Shown piece after piece: positions 4,925 through 6,237 of a stretch of DNA of 6,237 nucleotides. The notes under the pieces are model-generated. The model saw only the letters and a program-made list of their open reading frames with translations, searched no databases and was not told the DNA's origin. Origin of the DNA: Acidobacteriota bacterium (GTDB lineage Bacteria > Acidobacteriota > Terriglobia > Versatilivoradales > Versatilivoraceae). The stretch spans positions 8,120-14,356 of the forward strand of contig JAPOZE010000174.1 of assembly GCA_026706225.1 (NCBI GenBank), given 5' to 3'. Within the stretch, counting starts at the first letter, position 1, and the number at the start of each line of letters is the position of its first letter. Both the position numbers and the translations under genes were made by a program.

Positions 4925-6130
4925 ATGCGGACCACATGGAGTTTTCATACTGCCGGCGCCATTCACTTCGGCAGAGGAGCCACCGATCAACTGGGTGAGA
5001 TTGCTCGGGAATTGGGAGCGAACCATGCCCTGGTGGTCACAGACAAGGCTCTGGTGAATGCCGGCCTGGCCGACCAGGTGCAGTCCCGGCTGGCTTCCGG
5101 AGGCGTGCGGGTGACCCTCTTCGACGGCGGGGAGCCGGAGCCTTCCATCGCCGCCCTGCTCCGCTGCCACGACTTCGCCTCCCGGCACAAACCGGACCTG
5201 TTGGTGGGATTGGGAGGCGGCAGCAACATGGACCTGGCCAAGACCGTGGGGGTCCTGCTCACCTACGGAGGCCAGCCCCGGGACTACATGGGCGAAGGGA
5301 AGGTTCCGGGCCCCATCCTGCCGCTGATCGCCGTGCCCACCACCGCCGGAACCGGCTCCGAAGTCACCCATGCGGGAATCCTGACCGACACCGAGAACAA
5401 CATCAAGGTGGCCATTGCCAGCAACTACCTGAGGCCCCGGGCGGCGGTGGTGGACCCGCTCATGACCGTGACCTGTCCTCCCAAGGCCACGGCAGACAGC
5501 GGGATCGACGCCCTCACCCACGCCGTGGAGGCCTTCATGGCCACCGACAGCTCCCGACTTGAGATTCCGGAAGGCGAAATTTCCATCTATCAGGGCCGCA
5601 ATCCCCTGGGGAACGCCATGGTGGAGCCGGCAGTCAGCCTCATCGCGAGCCATCTTGCCGACGCCGTCAGGGACGGTCGCAACTTGGCGGCCAGGGAGGG
5701 CATGCACCTGGCGGCGCTCATCGCGGGAATGGGATTCAGCAACGTGGGCGTGGGCGCGGTCCACGCGCTGGAATACCCCATCGGCGGGGCGGTGCACTGC
5801 TCCCACGGCTGCGGCAACGGTCTGCTTCTGCCCTATGTGATGGAGTTCAACAAACCGGCCCGAGTGGAGGCCGTGGCCCGCCTGGCCGAACTCATGGGCC
5901 TCCCTGTGGAGGGCCTGTCCGCCGAGGCCGCTGCAGACGCTGCCATTGAGCGGGTGCGAGCCTTGAGGAAGGAAATCGGCATCCCCGACAAGCTCCGGGA
6001 AATCGGAGTGCAGGAACACCAGCTCCGATCATTTGCCGAAGCAGCCTTCGGGATCAAGCGACTGATGCGCAGCAATCCCCGTCAGGCCACGGTGGACGAC
6101 CTGGAGGGCATCCTGCAGGCTGCGTTTTAG
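4925..6130 (+). CDS. Iron-containing alcohol dehydrogenase, hydroxyacid-oxoacid transhydrogenase-like subgroup
   Basis: The product is a 401-residue cytoplasmic NAD(P)-dependent oxidoreductase of the group III (iron-containing) alcohol dehydrogenase family. The N-terminal dinucleotide-binding half has FGRGA (15-19), GLGGGSNMDLAK (95-106) and PTTAGTGSEVT (138-148). The helical C-terminal half holds the probable metal ligands Asp195 and His199 (GIDALTHAVEAF), His280 (GAVHALEYP) and His294 (HCSHGCGN). The last two are 14 residues apart, as in E. coli FucO. Between the Asp/His pair and the His pair there are about 18 more residues than in FucO, including IYQGRNPLGNAM (221-232). A similar Tyr-Gln-Gly-x-Asn-Pro segment is found in hydroxyacid-oxoacid transhydrogenases (ADHFE1 type) and their bacterial relatives. 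The substrate cannot be read from sequence: a short-chain alcohol, 4-hydroxybutyrate or another hydroxy acid are all possible. It follows the operon by 57 bp with its own possible promoter, so a functional link to the aminopropyltransferase is unproven. Confidence 0.92.
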   Translation: MRTTWSFHTAGAIHFGRGATDQLGEIARELGANHALVVTDKALVNAGLADQVQSRLASGGVRVTLFDGGEPEPSIAALLRCHDFASRHKPDLLVGLGGGSNMDLAKTVGVLLTYGGQPRDYMGEGKVPGPILPLIAVPTTAGTGSEVTHAGILTDTENNIKVAIASNYLRPRAAVVDPLMTVTCPPKATADSGIDALTHAVEAFMATDSSRLEIPEGEISIYQGRNPLGNAMVEPAVSLIASHLADAVRDGRNLAAREGMHLAALIAGMGFSNVGVGAVHALEYPIGGAVHCSHGCGNGLLLPYVMEFNKPARVEAVARLAELMGLPVEGLSAEAAADAAIERVRALRKEIGIPDKLREIGVQEHQLRSFAEAAFGIKRLMRSNPRQATVDDLEGILQAAF

Positions 6131-6145
6131 GGTAATAACGGCCGG

Positions 6146-6237
6146 CTACACCAGCTCGTGGAGCGGCTGCCCCATGACGTCGTCGATGGAGTTGGCGATG
6201 TAGAGGGGACGGCCTCCGGGGTTGACGTACTCCTTGG
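6146..6237 (-). CDS. C-terminal end of a convergent minus-strand gene, product unidentified
   Basis: Read on the minus strand, the window edge enters an open frame that ends at TAG (plus-strand CTA at 6146-6148). The 29 visible residues are KEYVNPGGRPLYIANSIDDVMGQPLHELV. The composition is normal for a folded enzyme and the G/C-rich third positions suit coding, but the piece is too short to assign a family. The 15-bp gap to the dehydrogenase stop at 6130 shows no hairpin or T-run, so no terminator separates the converging genes within the gap. The plus strand here has no long frame that would compete. Confidence 0.6.
   Translation of the reverse strand, partial: KEYVNPGGRPLYIANSIDDVMGQPLHELV

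Noticed and set aside
3739..4998. A 419-codon plus-strand open frame overlapping the aminopropyltransferase and the next gene
   Set aside because: The translation is Pro/Arg/Gly-rich and out of frame with the conserved spermidine synthase motifs, which is typical of a GC-rich shadow.
3152..6019. A 955-codon open frame on the minus strand, antisense to the aminopropyltransferase and dehydrogenase genes
   Set aside because: Its translation is rich in Gly, Gln, His, Val and Asp with no domain motif. It crosses the gap between two clear plus-strand genes. Long antisense frames are expected opposite GC-rich genes with G/C at third positions, and the plus-strand motifs are unambiguous.
6131..6145. 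Bidirectional terminator between the convergent genes
   Set aside because: The 15-bp gap holds only GGCCGG-type short palindromic sequence and no stem of useful length or T-run.

Overview
The window is GC-rich, densely coded bacterial DNA. Genes are tightly packed, with Shine-Dalgarno-type ribosome sites, and almost everything lies on the plus strand. I see no rRNA, tRNA, CRISPR array, transposase or plasmid gene. The sequence alone does not fix the phylum. Base composition, membrane-protein content and codon choice would suit a high-GC Gram-negative-type lineage such as Acidobacteriota or Proteobacteria, but that is a guess.

Positions 1-4867 look like one plus-strand operon built around a membrane-anchored aminopropyltransferase (spermidine-synthase-like enzyme). 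In order it holds: the tail of an unidentified small-domain protein (1-152, possibly DUF4178- or DUF2491-like); a DUF2617-like protein (229-825); a membrane-anchored coiled-coil protein with an Arg/Tyr/Gly/Ser-rich tail (836-2275); a tandem DUF350 integral membrane protein with a fourfold internal repeat (2278-3162); and a 549-residue protein with about seven membrane segments followed by a spermidine-synthase-type methyltransferase fold (3218-4867). The three junctions from 825 to 3218 are 10, 2 and 55 bp. The 55-bp gap is largely filled by an imperfect hairpin. From general knowledge, DUF350, DUF2617, DUF4178/DUF4247 or DUF2491 proteins and spermidine-synthase-like or glutathionylspermidine-synthase-like enzymes recur together in other bacteria (for example the E. 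coli yjf cluster), and no biochemical function is settled for the set. The likely theme is transfer or handling of a polyamine-like group at the membrane, with the DUF350 protein and the coiled-coil protein as partners. That is inference. No S-adenosylmethionine decarboxylase gene is visible here.

After a 57-bp AT-richer gap carrying a plausible promoter and a hairpin that reaches the ribosome site, an iron-containing alcohol dehydrogenase follows (4925-6130). It has an insert resembling that of hydroxyacid-oxoacid transhydrogenases. It may be a separate transcription unit. At the right edge, the last 30 codons (including the stop) of a minus-strand gene converge on it with a 15-bp gap.

The best candidate for an undescribed system is the DUF2617 / coiled-coil Arg-Tyr tail / DUF350 / membrane aminopropyltransferase operon. 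Its least characterised part is the 479-residue coiled-coil protein.
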